A DNA stretch of 64,000 bases, from NCBI GenBank assembly GCA_016699325.1, contig CP064971.1:372001-436000 (forward strand). The letters are read 5' to 3'. Numbering within the stretch: position 1 is the stretch's first letter; every line of letters begins with the position of its first letter. The translations under genes and the position numbers were made by a program. The DNA is from Methanolinea sp. (GTDB taxonomy: Archaea; Halobacteriota; Methanomicrobia; Methanomicrobiales; Methanospirillaceae). This document shows, one piece after another, positions 38,446 through 46,796 of the stretch. The notes under the pieces were generated by a model. It saw only the letters and a program-made list of their open reading frames with translations. It was not told where the DNA came from and made no database searches.

Positions 38446-40560
38446 ATGGACAGCGAGCCCCGGACCGAAATTATCGACCGCGATGCAGACTGGAGCAAAT
38501 TTCTGCGCAGCCGCTACAAGAAGGAGCTCTCTGCACTCTCGCGGGAATTCCCGTACCAGCGGTCGCTCTTCATCGATTACCGGGAACTCGAAAGTTTCGG
38601 GAAGACCGGCATACGGATGGCCGATGAACTGCTCAGCAACCCGGGGAAGGTGATCGGGGATGTCCGGTCATCGATCGCCACGCACCAGCTGATAAAGACC
38701 CGGGACGGTAAGTCTGCCAGGGAGATCAATATCCGGTTCATCAACCTCCCGCGGAAGATCGCCATCCGCCAGATCCGGTCCGACCACATCAACACTTTCA
38801 TCAGCGTGGAAGGAATTCTCCGGAAGACCACGGAGGTCCGGCCCCGGGTGGTTGAGGCGCACTTCAGGTGCCCCGCCGGGCATATCACCGTCCGCGAGCA
38901 GGGGTACGGGAAGTTCAGGGAACCGGACGGCTGTGCAACGGACGGGTGTACCTTCAAGAAACTGGAGCTCATCCCCAAACGCTCCCGGTTCACCGATTCG
39001 CAGAAACTCCGGATACAGGAATCCCCGGAGGGTCTCCGGGGCGGGGAGCAGCCGCAGACACTCGATGTCGATGCCACCGATGACATGACCGGGAAGGTGG
39101 CGCCGGGTGACCGGGTGATCATCAACGGTATCCTCCGGTCCATGCAACGGGTCAGCCACGGCGAGAAGAGCACCATATTCGACATTTACCTCGAATGCAA
39201 CTCGATGGAGATCTCCGAAAAGGAGTTTGAAGAGGTGCAGATCGATGACAGGGACGAGGACGAGATACTCTCCCTTTCACGACACCCGAATATCTACGGC
39301 AAGATCACCCACTCCATCGCACCGACCATCTTTGGCAACGAGGATGTCAAGGAGGCCATCGCACTCCAGATTTTCGGCGGCATCACCAAGGAGATGCCGG
39401 ATGGCAGCCACCTGCGCGGCGACATCCATGTCCTCCTGATCGGAGACCCCGGTATTGCCAAGAGCCAGCTGCTCCGTTACGTGGCCAAGCTCTCCCCGCG
39501 GGCGATCTACACCAGCGGCCAGTCTTCCACTTCCGCCGGGCTGACCGCGACCGCAGTAAAAGACGAGTTCGGCGACGGGCGCTGGACACTGGAAGCCGGA
39601 GCACTCGTCCTGGCAGACATGGGGATCGCTGCGGTCGATGAGATGGACAAGATGCAGAAAGACGACAGGAGCGCGCTTCACGAAGCGATGGAACAGCAGT
39701 CGATCAGCGTAGCCAAGGCGGGAATCACCGCAACCCTGAAATCGCGGTGCGCCCTGCTCGGCGCAGCGAACCCGAAGTACGGCCGGTTCGATGAATTTAC
39801 CCCTCTCGGTGAGCAGATCAACATGCCGGCATCCCTGCTCTCCCGGTTCGACCTCATTTTCATCATGGGTGACAAGCCGGATCCCAAGCGCGACGGCGCG
39901 ATTGCCGAGCATATCCTCAAGGCCCACAGTATCGGAGAGACCATCGCGCAGCATGCAAAGAGCCCCATCCCGGGAGTGGATGATGAGTATATCCGGGAGC
40001 AGCTCAAACCGGTCACTCCGGACATAGAACCGATGCTTTTCCGCAAATACGTTGCCTATGCCAGGCGGACCTGTTTCCCCCGTCTCTCTGATGCCGCCCG
40101 CGAATCGCTGGTCGATTACTACATGCGGCTCAGGGGCCTGGCATCGGAGTCGACGAAGCCGGTCCCGGTCACCGCCCGCCAGCTGGAGGCCCTGGTCAGG
40201 CTTGCAGAGGCCAGCGCCCGGATCCGCCTCTCGCCCGATATCGAGCTCGCGGATGCCGAACGGGTGATCGGGATCGTGGATACCTGCCTGCGGCAGGTGG
40301 CCTATGATCCCAAGACCGGGAGCTTTGACATCGACAAGGTTGTGACCGGTATATCGAAGGGGAGGCGGGACCTCATCCGCACCATCAAGGAGGTCATTCG
40401 CCAGCTGGCCGATGAGACAGGGCGGGCGCAGAAGCAGGCAGTGATCGATCAGATCGCCCGGCAGGGCTACCATAAAGACGAGATCCAGAAACAGATCGAT
40501 ATGTTCCTGCGCCAGGGCGAAGCCATGGAGCCCAAACAGGGCATCATCAAGCTCATCTGA
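38446..40560 (+). CDS. mcm: MCM replicative helicase
   Basis: Hexameric 3'-5' helicase that opens the replication fork. The 704 residues have an N-terminal domain with a zinc motif (CPAGH, about 142, and later CATDGC), a beta-hairpin region, then the AAA+ core: Walker A IGDPGIAKSQLLRYVA (about 330-345), Walker B VLADMGIAAVDEMDK (about 387-401), sensor 1 LLGAANPKYGRF, the arginine finger SRFDLIF (about 466), and a C-terminal winged helix. ATG 38446 (MDSEPRTEIIDRDADW) is preferred because GGTGAGAGG lies just upstream; ATG 38431 overlaps the rfcS stop and would add MKVRG. The coupling of rfcS and mcm is a sensible replication pair. Confidence 0.95.
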   Translation: MDSEPRTEIIDRDADWSKFLRSRYKKELSALSREFPYQRSLFIDYRELESFGKTGIRMADELLSNPGKVIGDVRSSIATHQLIKTRDGKSAREINIRFINLPRKIAIRQIRSDHINTFISVEGILRKTTEVRPRVVEAHFRCPAGHITVREQGYGKFREPDGCATDGCTFKKLELIPKRSRFTDSQKLRIQESPEGLRGGEQPQTLDVDATDDMTGKVAPGDRVIINGILRSMQRVSHGEKSTIFDIYLECNSMEISEKEFEEVQIDDRDEDEILSLSRHPNIYGKITHSIAPTIFGNEDVKEAIALQIFGGITKEMPDGSHLRGDIHVLLIGDPGIAKSQLLRYVAKLSPRAIYTSGQSSTSAGLTATAVKDEFGDGRWTLEAGALVLADMGIAAVDEMDKMQKDDRSALHEAMEQQSISVAKAGITATLKSRCALLGAANPKYGRFDEFTPLGEQINMPASLLSRFDLIFIMGDKPDPKRDGAIAEHILKAHSIGETIAQHAKSPIPGVDDEYIREQLKPVTPDIEPMLFRKYVAYARRTCFPRLSDAARESLVDYYMRLRGLASESTKPVPVTARQLEALVRLAEASARIRLSPDIELADAERVIGIVDTCLRQVAYDPKTGSFDIDKVVTGISKGRRDLIRTIKEVIRQLADETGRAQKQAVIDQIARQGYHKDEIQKQIDMFLRQGEAMEPKQGIIKLI

Positions 40561-40564
40561 CACC

Positions 40565-40572
40565 TTTTTTTC
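40565..40572 (+). terminator. T-run between mcm and mptD
   Basis: Eight Ts directly after the mcm stop. mptD begins 22 nt later, so it may terminate only part of the transcripts. Confidence 0.35.
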
Positions 40573-40594
40573 CCGGTCCATCCAGGTATATACC

Positions 40595-40930
40595 ATGACA
40601 GGGACGCGTGAACAGGCAATATTTGAGGCAGGCATCAAGCTCGGAGCGCTCTACCACCAGTTCGTGGGAACACCGGTCTCACCGGACACTGCAATCTCGC
40701 TCGAGACGGCCATCCGGGAGAGCATCAGCCTCCAGCCATTCGTCCGCGAAGTGCGCGTCAGCATCGACCGGGCGATGAAGAGAAACGAGTTCGGCTATTC
40801 CGAGCTGAAGGGGACGATGATTTCTGCCGACGTGGTTACGAAAGTGCAGAGGTCGTGCTGCCATGCCCGGCTCAGTAAGAAGGGAGAATACCCCATGATG
40901 GAGATCATCCGCTGCTATGAAGAACCCTGA
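40595..40930 (+). CDS. mptD: archaeal dihydroneopterin aldolase (MptD family)
   Basis: Splits 7,8-dihydroneopterin in the synthesis of tetrahydromethanopterin, the C1 carrier of methanogens. The 111-residue protein has the family N-terminus AIFEAGIKLGALYHQFVGTP, the central SLETAIRESISLQPFVREV, and the C-terminal GTMISADVVTKVQ and MMEIIRCYEE. The archaeal enzyme is unrelated in sequence to bacterial FolB. The ATG at 40595 has no strong Shine-Dalgarno. Its stop overlaps the next gene's start by 14 bp. Confidence 0.88.
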   Translation: MTGTREQAIFEAGIKLGALYHQFVGTPVSPDTAISLETAIRESISLQPFVREVRVSIDRAMKRNEFGYSELKGTMISADVVTKVQRSCCHARLSKKGEYPMMEIIRCYEEP

Positions 40931-41744
40931 CATCCCGATCACCGATGACCATATCCATATCGACCCCCGGAATGGCAGGGGGCTTGCCGCCGCACGGGAC
41001 TTCCAGCGGGCAGGGGGAACCCATCTCTTCATGGTCTCCAAGCCTTCCCTGTCGTTTGGAATAGTCCCTGACACGGGGGAGGAGTTCAGGGAGGTATTCG
41101 ATGAGACCATCGCTGTTGCCAATGCAGTCAGGAAACTCGGGCTCACGGTCTTTGTCGTCCTCGGAGTCCACCCGGCCGAGATGTCACGTCTACTCAACTG
41201 GATTCCGCTCGATACCGTGGTATCCGTGATGAAGCGCGGCCTTGATATCGCCGGGGAGTACGTCCTGGATGGCAGGGCTGTGGCCCTCAAGAGCGGACGG
41301 CCCCACTACGAAGTACCCTCGGAAGTCCTTGACGCATCAAACGAGGTGCTCTCCCATGCCCTCTCCCTGGCCGCACGCCTGGGGTGTGCAGTCCAGATAC
41401 ATGCAGAAAGCGGTCCGTGCGCCGATGTGGTGGACCGTGCCGCCCGCGCCGGGCTCCCTTCATACCGGGTGGTGAAGCACTATGCAACGCCGGATACCCC
41501 CCTTACTCCCTCGATGATCGCCACCCACCCGGCAATCCCTGACCTGGCCTCGGCGGGACGGTATTTCACCATGGAAAGCGATTACATGGACGAGAACAGC
41601 AGGCCGGGGGCGGTCATCGGCCCGAAATCGGTGCCCCGGGCCACGTTCAGGTTGCTTGCAAACGGGCTGATCACCTTTGAGGATGCGCACCGTATCCATG
41701 CCGAGACTCCTTCCCGGGTGTACGGCGTCGAGATCTCCAGGTGA
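40917..41744 (+). CDS. TatD-related metal-dependent hydrolase (COG1831)
   Basis: A 275-residue TIM-barrel hydrolase of the amidohydrolase/TatD superfamily. The metal-binding DDHIHIDPRNGRG lies at the N-terminus. Later motifs are VVLGVHPAEMSRLL, VALKSGRPHYEVPSEVL, VQIHAESGP and DYMDENSRPGAVIGPKSVP with a metal-binding aspartate. This archaeal branch has no proven substrate. ATG at 40917 lies inside the end of mptD, so the two are probably translated together. Confidence 0.82.
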   Translation: MKNPDIPITDDHIHIDPRNGRGLAAARDFQRAGGTHLFMVSKPSLSFGIVPDTGEEFREVFDETIAVANAVRKLGLTVFVVLGVHPAEMSRLLNWIPLDTVVSVMKRGLDIAGEYVLDGRAVALKSGRPHYEVPSEVLDASNEVLSHALSLAARLGCAVQIHAESGPCADVVDRAARAGLPSYRVVKHYATPDTPLTPSMIATHPAIPDLASAGRYFTMESDYMDENSRPGAVIGPKSVPRATFRLLANGLITFEDAHRIHAETPSRVYGVEISR

Positions 41745-41798
41745 CCGCGAATTTCCCGTTGTATTATTTTATGTGCTCACCCCGCTGACATATAAACA

Positions 41799-42092
41799 AT
41801 GTACCTGAAGATTCACCGCACTCCTGCCGGTGATGAAGTCGTCGCCGTCTGCGACCGGGAACTACTCAATGGCCGGATTTCCCACGGTGACCTCGAGATC
41901 CACATCTCCGAGGCCTTCTATGGAAACGACCTCGCGACTCCCGAAGAGGTCAGGGCCGCGCTCTCCCGTGCCGAGAATGCAAACCTTATGGGGGAGCGAA
42001 CGGTGTCTCTTGCCATCGAGATCGGCCTGATCGGGAAAGACGGGTGTATTCGTATCGGTTCCGTGCCCCATGCCCAAATCATCAGAATTTAA
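41799..42092 (+). CDS. DUF424 domain protein
   Basis: A 97-residue archaeal protein: MYLKIHRTPAGDEVVAVCDR, then ELLNGRISHGDLEIHISEAFYG, ATPEEVRAALSRAENANLMG and the C-terminal IGSVPHAQIIRI. This is the DUF424 pattern; DUF424 genes often lie next to translation or ribosome-export genes and their role is not defined. A TATA-like TTATTTTAT (about 41763-41771) suggests an internal promoter with a short leader. Its 3' end overlaps nmd3 by 23 bp. Confidence 0.82.
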   Translation: MYLKIHRTPAGDEVVAVCDRELLNGRISHGDLEIHISEAFYGNDLATPEEVRAALSRAENANLMGERTVSLAIEIGLIGKDGCIRIGSVPHAQIIRI

Positions 42093-43134
42093 CCAGAGGA
42101 TCAGGGAGAACATCTGCCCCCGCTGCGGTCGTCCGTCCGAAGACCGCGGACTGTGCGGAGCCTGCAGGGTAGCACAGCTACGCTGGTTCTCCTGCCCGGC
42201 ACGCATCGTCGACGTCTTCTGCCCGAGTTGCGGTGCCCGGAAAGAGGCAGGTCTCTGGGTCGAGACCCATATCCCCCGGGAAGACCTCGCACGCGACCTC
42301 GTCCGGAGAAAAATCGAGATCGTGCCGGAGCTTCGCAACCCCGAGATCTCCATCAGCATCCGTGAATCAGGCAGCAACCGCTCGGTTGCGGACTGCCGGA
42401 TATCGGGGACCCTGTTCGGCGAACTGGTAGAAGGTTCCTGCCGGATCGGGATCGTCTGGCAGAAAGAGCAGTGCGACCGGTGCAGCCGGATGTCGGGAAA
42501 TTACTATGAAGGGGTGGTCCAGGTCAGGGCCAACGGGAGAAAACCATTCCCCTGGGAGATCCGGAACGCCGAACGGATCGCCCGCGAAACCGAGCAGGCG
42601 CTGGCCGCTTCCGGAGAGCGCCTCTCGTTCATCGCCGACCTGGAAGAGACTCCGGACGGCCTTGATATCACCATCGGGTCGCAGCGGATCGGCCACGAGA
42701 TCGCCATGGCTATCGTCAGGGCCATGGGTGGACGTTCCTCAACCCACCCGAAACTGGTCGGAGAGCGGGCGGGAAAGAGGCTCTACCGCGTGACATACCT
42801 GGTCAGGCTCCCGAAATATTCGAGGGGAGACGTGATCATGGTCCATGGCCGGTATGCAGAGGTGCAGGGTATCGACGGCCACGATGTCAGGGTGATCGAT
42901 GTCGCCAGCGGCCAGCAGCGCTCGGTCCCGGAACAGAAGATCGAAGCCCTTATCGGGAACGTGCGCGATGCCGTCGAATACCTGGTCACGTTCAGGGAGG
43001 GAGATGCCATCGGCATCCTCGACCCTGTCACCGGTGAGAGCACGGAGTGCCGGATCCCGCCGGGAATGCAGGTGAAGCCCGGCGGAGGGGTCCGGGTCCT
43101 CAAGGCTGCAGGCAGGATGGTCCTGCTGGGGTGA
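42070..43134 (+). CDS. NMD3-like ribosome-associated protein
   Basis: A 354-residue protein with an N-terminal zinc-binding segment: ICPRCGRPSEDRGLCGACR, then FSCPARIVDVFCPSCGARKE, plus a third pair in EQCDRCSRMSGNYYEG. It matches archaeal relatives of the eukaryotic 60S export adapter NMD3 in order and length; archaea lack nuclear export, so a role in large-subunit maturation or translation initiation is assumed. A mid-domain has QRIGHEIAMAIVRAMGG and a C-terminal OB-like region (YSRGDVIMVHGRYAEVQGID). It is coupled to DUF424 upstream and to the tRNA-modifying enzyme downstream. Confidence 0.85.
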   Translation: MPKSSEFNQRIRENICPRCGRPSEDRGLCGACRVAQLRWFSCPARIVDVFCPSCGARKEAGLWVETHIPREDLARDLVRRKIEIVPELRNPEISISIRESGSNRSVADCRISGTLFGELVEGSCRIGIVWQKEQCDRCSRMSGNYYEGVVQVRANGRKPFPWEIRNAERIARETEQALAASGERLSFIADLEETPDGLDITIGSQRIGHEIAMAIVRAMGGRSSTHPKLVGERAGKRLYRVTYLVRLPKYSRGDVIMVHGRYAEVQGIDGHDVRVIDVASGQQRSVPEQKIEALIGNVRDAVEYLVTFREGDAIGILDPVTGESTECRIPPGMQVKPGGGVRVLKAAGRMVLLG

Positions 43135-43136
43135 TC

Positions 43137-44000
43137 ATGAGGAGCCGTCGGATCCCGGTCGAGCTGCTCAGGTCGGTGCACGATGCGGACTGGGTCGACC
43201 GGGACCGGCGTCCCTATGTTACCGGGGCCGTTGCCTATGTACCGGTACGGGACGGCCACCCCTGGGAGGTGGATATCCCAAAAAAGGCAGTTTACCAGGG
43301 AAGAGGTTACTTCATGGCCGGAAGGATTGCTGTCTTTCAGGGGGACGAACCTACCCCGGCCGAGATCGACCAGGTCGAGGCCTGGAAGAAGCCGTCCGCC
43401 ATCCTCTGGGTCCGGTCCTGCAGCGGTGTTGAACGCATCCCGGATGTCCGGGTGCTCAGGGGAGAGCCCGGAGAGGTCTGTCACCGGGAGATGGGGATGA
43501 CCTTCCGCTTTGACCCGTCGCAGGTGATGTTCTCCCGCGGGAACCGGACCGAGAAGGAACGCATGATGCAGACCATCGGGAGCGGGGAGCGGGTCGCCGA
43601 TATGTTTGCCGGCATCGGCCATTTCACCATCCCCGCGGCCCGGGCTGGCGCGCTGGTGCACGCCATGGAGCTCAACCCGGTCGCCCACGGCTATCTCTGC
43701 CGGAACATCAGGGAGAACCGGGTGGCGTCCCGCGTGGTACCCGAATGCGGGGACTGCCGCGATCTCCTGGACGGGTGGTACGACCGGGTCATCATGGGCC
43801 ATTTCGATTCTCAGGCATTCCTCGAAAAGGCGGCAGGCCATGTCCTTCCCGGCGGGACCATCCACCTCCATGCCACCGGGTCATGCCCTCCGCACATCCC
43901 CGGAACCTGCAGGGGATGGGTGCAGGAGGACGGAATCCGGAGGATAAAAAAGGTTGCACCGCACACATGGCACTATGTCCTTGACCTGAAGGTGGCCTGA
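43137..44000 (+). CDS. taw2: tRNA wyosine-type aminocarboxypropyltransferase (Taw2-like)
   Basis: Transfers the aminocarboxypropyl group of SAM to demethylwyosine at G37 of tRNA-Phe (family function). The 287 residues have the Taw2/TYW2 marker QVMFSRGNRTEKERM, then the SAM-binding motif RVADMFAGIGHFTIPAARAG, the acidic MELNPVAHGYLCRNI, and VIMGHFDSQAFL in place of the Trm5-type NLP motif; that replacement favours Taw2 over Trm5. ATG 43137 is 3 nt past the nmd3 stop; GTG 43131 overlaps that stop and would add two residues. The stop overlaps the coaBC start by one base. Confidence 0.78.
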   Translation: MRSRRIPVELLRSVHDADWVDRDRRPYVTGAVAYVPVRDGHPWEVDIPKKAVYQGRGYFMAGRIAVFQGDEPTPAEIDQVEAWKKPSAILWVRSCSGVERIPDVRVLRGEPGEVCHREMGMTFRFDPSQVMFSRGNRTEKERMMQTIGSGERVADMFAGIGHFTIPAARAGALVHAMELNPVAHGYLCRNIRENRVASRVVPECGDCRDLLDGWYDRVIMGHFDSQAFLEKAAGHVLPGGTIHLHATGSCPPHIPGTCRGWVQEDGIRRIKKVAPHTWHYVLDLKVA

Positions 44001-45151
44001 TGAGAGAGAGCCTGAGGGAGAAGCAGATAGTTATCGGGGTGACCGGGAGCATTGCCGCCGTGGAGACCATCCGGCTGGTCCATGCCCTGCGGCGGAAGGG
44101 GGCCTGCGTGACTGCAGTCATGAGCGAGGCGGCCACCCGTATCGTCCACCCCGATGCCCTGACCTTTGCAACCGGGCAGGAGACAGTGGTTGCCATCACC
44201 GGCAGGGTGGAACACGTCGCTTTCTGCGGTGACGGAGGGGCCGCCGACCTGTTCCTTGTCGCGCCCTGCACGGCAAACACCCTCTGCAAGATCGCAGGAG
44301 GTATCGATGATACCACGGTCACCACCTTCGCCACCACCGCGCTTGGGAGGGGAATGCCGGTTCTTGTCGTGCCCGCCATGCACCACAGCATGTTCCGCCA
44401 CCCCGGTGTCCGGGACTGCCTGGCCAGGCTCGAATCCTGGGGCGTTGAGGTTGTCGCTCCGCGGATCGAGGAGGGTAAGGCAAAGATTGCCGACACGGAG
44501 GAGATCGTCCTCCGCTGCGAGCGGGCCCTCCTGGGAAGGCCGCTTGGCGGAAGGAACGTCCTGATCACGAGCGGGCCCTGCCGGGAACCGGTCGACGATA
44601 TCAGGGTGCTGACCACCCGCTCATCAGGGCAGATGGGACGGGAGCTGGCCCTCCAGGCCTTCCGCCTCGGGGCAGAAGTCACGGTCGTGCATGGAAACAG
44701 TATCCCGTGCGTGCACAATGTCCCGGCTGCCAGCGCATCGGAGATGAGGGAAGCGGTCCTCCGGATCTGCCGGGAAGAGGCTCCCGATCTGTACATCAGC
44801 GCTGCTGCGATCTCGGACTTCTCCCCGGTCCCGTACCCGGGAAAGCTGCGGAGCGGCGGGCCCGTCACCCTTACCCTGCACCCCCTTCCCAAGCTGCTTG
44901 ACGAGGTGATGACCGGCTGGGGGGTCCCCACCGTGGCGTTCAAGCTCGGATCGGACGAAGAGGATGCGGCGCGGGAACTGCTCGCAAAGGGCGCTCGCAT
45001 GGTGGTGGTGAACGGACCGGAGAGCATGGGGTCTTCCCATGGATCGGCGGTCATCCTGGGAGAGGGTCCCCGGGTTGCGGTTGAAGGGAGCAAAGAAGAA
45101 CTTGCCGCTGCAATATGGCAGCAGATCCTCGCCCGGGAGGCCGCCCGGTAA
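44000..45151 (+). CDS. coaBC: bifunctional phosphopantothenoylcysteine decarboxylase/phosphopantothenate-cysteine ligase
   Basis: Makes 4'-phosphopantetheine from phosphopantothenate and cysteine in CoA synthesis. The CoaC half has IVIGVTGSIAAVETIRLVH with the flavin loop, LVAPCTANTLCKIAGGIDD and VPAMHHSMFRHP. The CoaB half starts at NVLITSGPCREPVDDIRVLT and includes SSGQMGRELA, ISAAAISDFSPV and the C-terminal VAFKLGSDEED region. Length (383) is typical for archaeal CoaBC. It precedes the pantoate kinase and phosphopantothenate synthetase genes, which provide its substrate, so all three steps from pantoate to phosphopantetheine are in one run. Confidence 0.92.
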   Translation: MRESLREKQIVIGVTGSIAAVETIRLVHALRRKGACVTAVMSEAATRIVHPDALTFATGQETVVAITGRVEHVAFCGDGGAADLFLVAPCTANTLCKIAGGIDDTTVTTFATTALGRGMPVLVVPAMHHSMFRHPGVRDCLARLESWGVEVVAPRIEEGKAKIADTEEIVLRCERALLGRPLGGRNVLITSGPCREPVDDIRVLTTRSSGQMGRELALQAFRLGAEVTVVHGNSIPCVHNVPAASASEMREAVLRICREEAPDLYISAAAISDFSPVPYPGKLRSGGPVTLTLHPLPKLLDEVMTGWGVPTVAFKLGSDEEDAARELLAKGARMVVVNGPESMGSSHGSAVILGEGPRVAVEGSKEELAAAIWQQILAREAAR

Positions 45152-45189
45152 GAATGGGAAACCTGCAGCGCCCGGCCTGGAGGAGCACG

Positions 45190-46068
45190 ATGGGAGACAA
45201 AAGACGCATACGGTCGGTGTCCGCGTACTGCCCTGGTCATCTCTCAGGGTACTTCTCCCCGGTGATGAGGTCCCATCCCTCCAGTTCCGGGAGCATCGGG
45301 GCCGGGATAGTGATCAGGGAGGGGGTATCGGTCAGGGTATCGTTCTCGGACGAGCCGTCTGTCTGTGCACGACGGTTCAGCGCTGACGGGAGCGTCCTTG
45401 AAGAGTTCACCGATGCACCCCCCCTCTCCTGGCTCGCAGGGAAGTTCCCCTGCAGCGTCCGGATACAGACCAGCTGCACGCTCCCCATCGGGGCAGGGTT
45501 CGGCCTCTCTGCATCGGCACTTATGGCCGCCGCCTGCGCCATCAATACCATCTGCGGCACCGGCCTGTCCCCCCGGGAATGGACCGCACTGGCCCATGAA
45601 GCGGAGATCCTCCACCATACCGGCCTTGGCGATGTTGCTGCCTGCCAGGGCGGCGGGCGGGACTACCGGACCGGGGCCGGGCCGGGAGCAGAGATCATCC
45701 GCTACTTCGATGTTGCCGGTCCGGTATACGCGGTCAATTTCGGCCCTCTCTACTCGCCGGGGATCCTGGGATCACCGGATGTACTGGAGCGGATCTCGGC
45801 TGCCTACCCGGGAAAGCGCCCCGACACTCCTGCGGAGTTCCTGGCGTTATCCAGGCTCTTTGCAGAGGAAAGCGGACTGCTGACCCCTTCCGTCCGCGAG
45901 GTTCTCGCGGAGTGCGACCGGGAGGGGGTGCCGGCAAGCATGACCATGCTCGGAAACGGTGTGTTTGCACTGGGAAAAGGAGCCAGGGAAGTCCTCTCCG
46001 GGTATGGAGAGGTATTCGAACTCCACATGGCGGAATCGGGGGCCAGGATCACGGAGGTGCAGCGGTGA
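45190..46068 (+). CDS. pantoate kinase
   Basis: Phosphorylates pantoate to 4-phosphopantoate, the archaeal variant of the CoA pathway. The 292-residue GHMP-family kinase has YCPGHLSGYFSPVM at the N-terminus, the ATP-binding LPIGAGFGLSASALMAA (about 105-121), and a late GNGVFALGKGA motif resembling GHMP motif 3. ATG 45190 (MGDKRRIRSVSAYCPGHLSG) follows GGAGGAGCACG, a strong Shine-Dalgarno. Longer readings into coaBC would add unrelated sequence. It is followed, with a 4-bp overlap, by the synthetase that uses its product. Confidence 0.88.
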   Translation: MGDKRRIRSVSAYCPGHLSGYFSPVMRSHPSSSGSIGAGIVIREGVSVRVSFSDEPSVCARRFSADGSVLEEFTDAPPLSWLAGKFPCSVRIQTSCTLPIGAGFGLSASALMAAACAINTICGTGLSPREWTALAHEAEILHHTGLGDVAACQGGGRDYRTGAGPGAEIIRYFDVAGPVYAVNFGPLYSPGILGSPDVLERISAAYPGKRPDTPAEFLALSRLFAEESGLLTPSVREVLAECDREGVPASMTMLGNGVFALGKGAREVLSGYGEVFELHMAESGARITEVQR

Positions 46069-46796
46069 TCCCGGGCGACCACCCACGCCACCGTTCCCTC
46101 GCAACACGGGAGCACCTTGCCCGGTGCGCACGCGAAGGGATCGTCGTTCTGGAAGGCCTCACCGCCCATGGCCGGGGCGAGGCGTTCGATTACCTCATCG
46201 GGGAGGAGACGAGCCCTGCAGCGCTCCGGGCCGAGCGGATTGCTGCCGCCCTTCTCCTCTCGGCAACGCACCCCGTCATCTCAGTGAACGGGAACACTGC
46301 AGCCCTCGCCGCCGGGCTTGTCGCCGACCTCCAGGACGCTTCCGGGGCGGCCGTGGAGGTCAACCTATTCCACCGCTCAGCGGGGCGGGTGGAGAGGGTT
46401 ACCAGGCTGCTCGAAGACCATGGTGTCCGGGTGCTCTCCGGGGTGCCGGAACGCCTGCTGCCGCTCTCACACGACCGGGCGCTCTGCCTGAAGGAGGGGA
46501 TTGGGACTGCGGATGTTGTGCTGGTCCCGCTGGAGGACGGCGACCGGTGCCAGGCACTGCGCGCCATGAAAAAGACGGTAATTGCCATTGATCTGAACCC
46601 GCTCTCCCGGACAGCCCGGAGCGCGGACCTTACCATCGTCGATGAACTGACCCGGGCCCTTCCTGCTATCGCCCGGTTCTGCCGGGAACTCGGCCGGGAG
46701 GAGTCCCGGGCCCTTTCCCTCGGATTCGACAACCGGGACCTGCTGCGGGAGGCCATCCGCGATATCATACGGAGGCTCGAACATGCTCTGGATTGA
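46065..46796 (+). CDS. 4-phosphopantoate--beta-alanine ligase (archaeal phosphopantothenate synthetase)
   Basis: Joins 4-phosphopantoate and beta-alanine with ATP. The 243-residue protein has the family segments HPRHRSLATREHLARCAREG, HGRGEAFDYLIGEETSPAAL, ATHPVISVNGNTAALAAG, VEVNLFHRSAGRVERVTRLL and VIAIDLNPLSRTARSADLTI. It is the standard COG1701 length. GTG at 46065 overlaps the pantoate-kinase stop, with GGAGGTG about 5 nt upstream. Its 3' end overlaps the RFC-like gene by 14 bp. Confidence 0.9.
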   Translation: MIPGDHPRHRSLATREHLARCAREGIVVLEGLTAHGRGEAFDYLIGEETSPAALRAERIAAALLLSATHPVISVNGNTAALAAGLVADLQDASGAAVEVNLFHRSAGRVERVTRLLEDHGVRVLSGVPERLLPLSHDRALCLKEGIGTADVVLVPLEDGDRCQALRAMKKTVIAIDLNPLSRTARSADLTIVDELTRALPAIARFCRELGREESRALSLGFDNRDLLREAIRDIIRRLEHALD

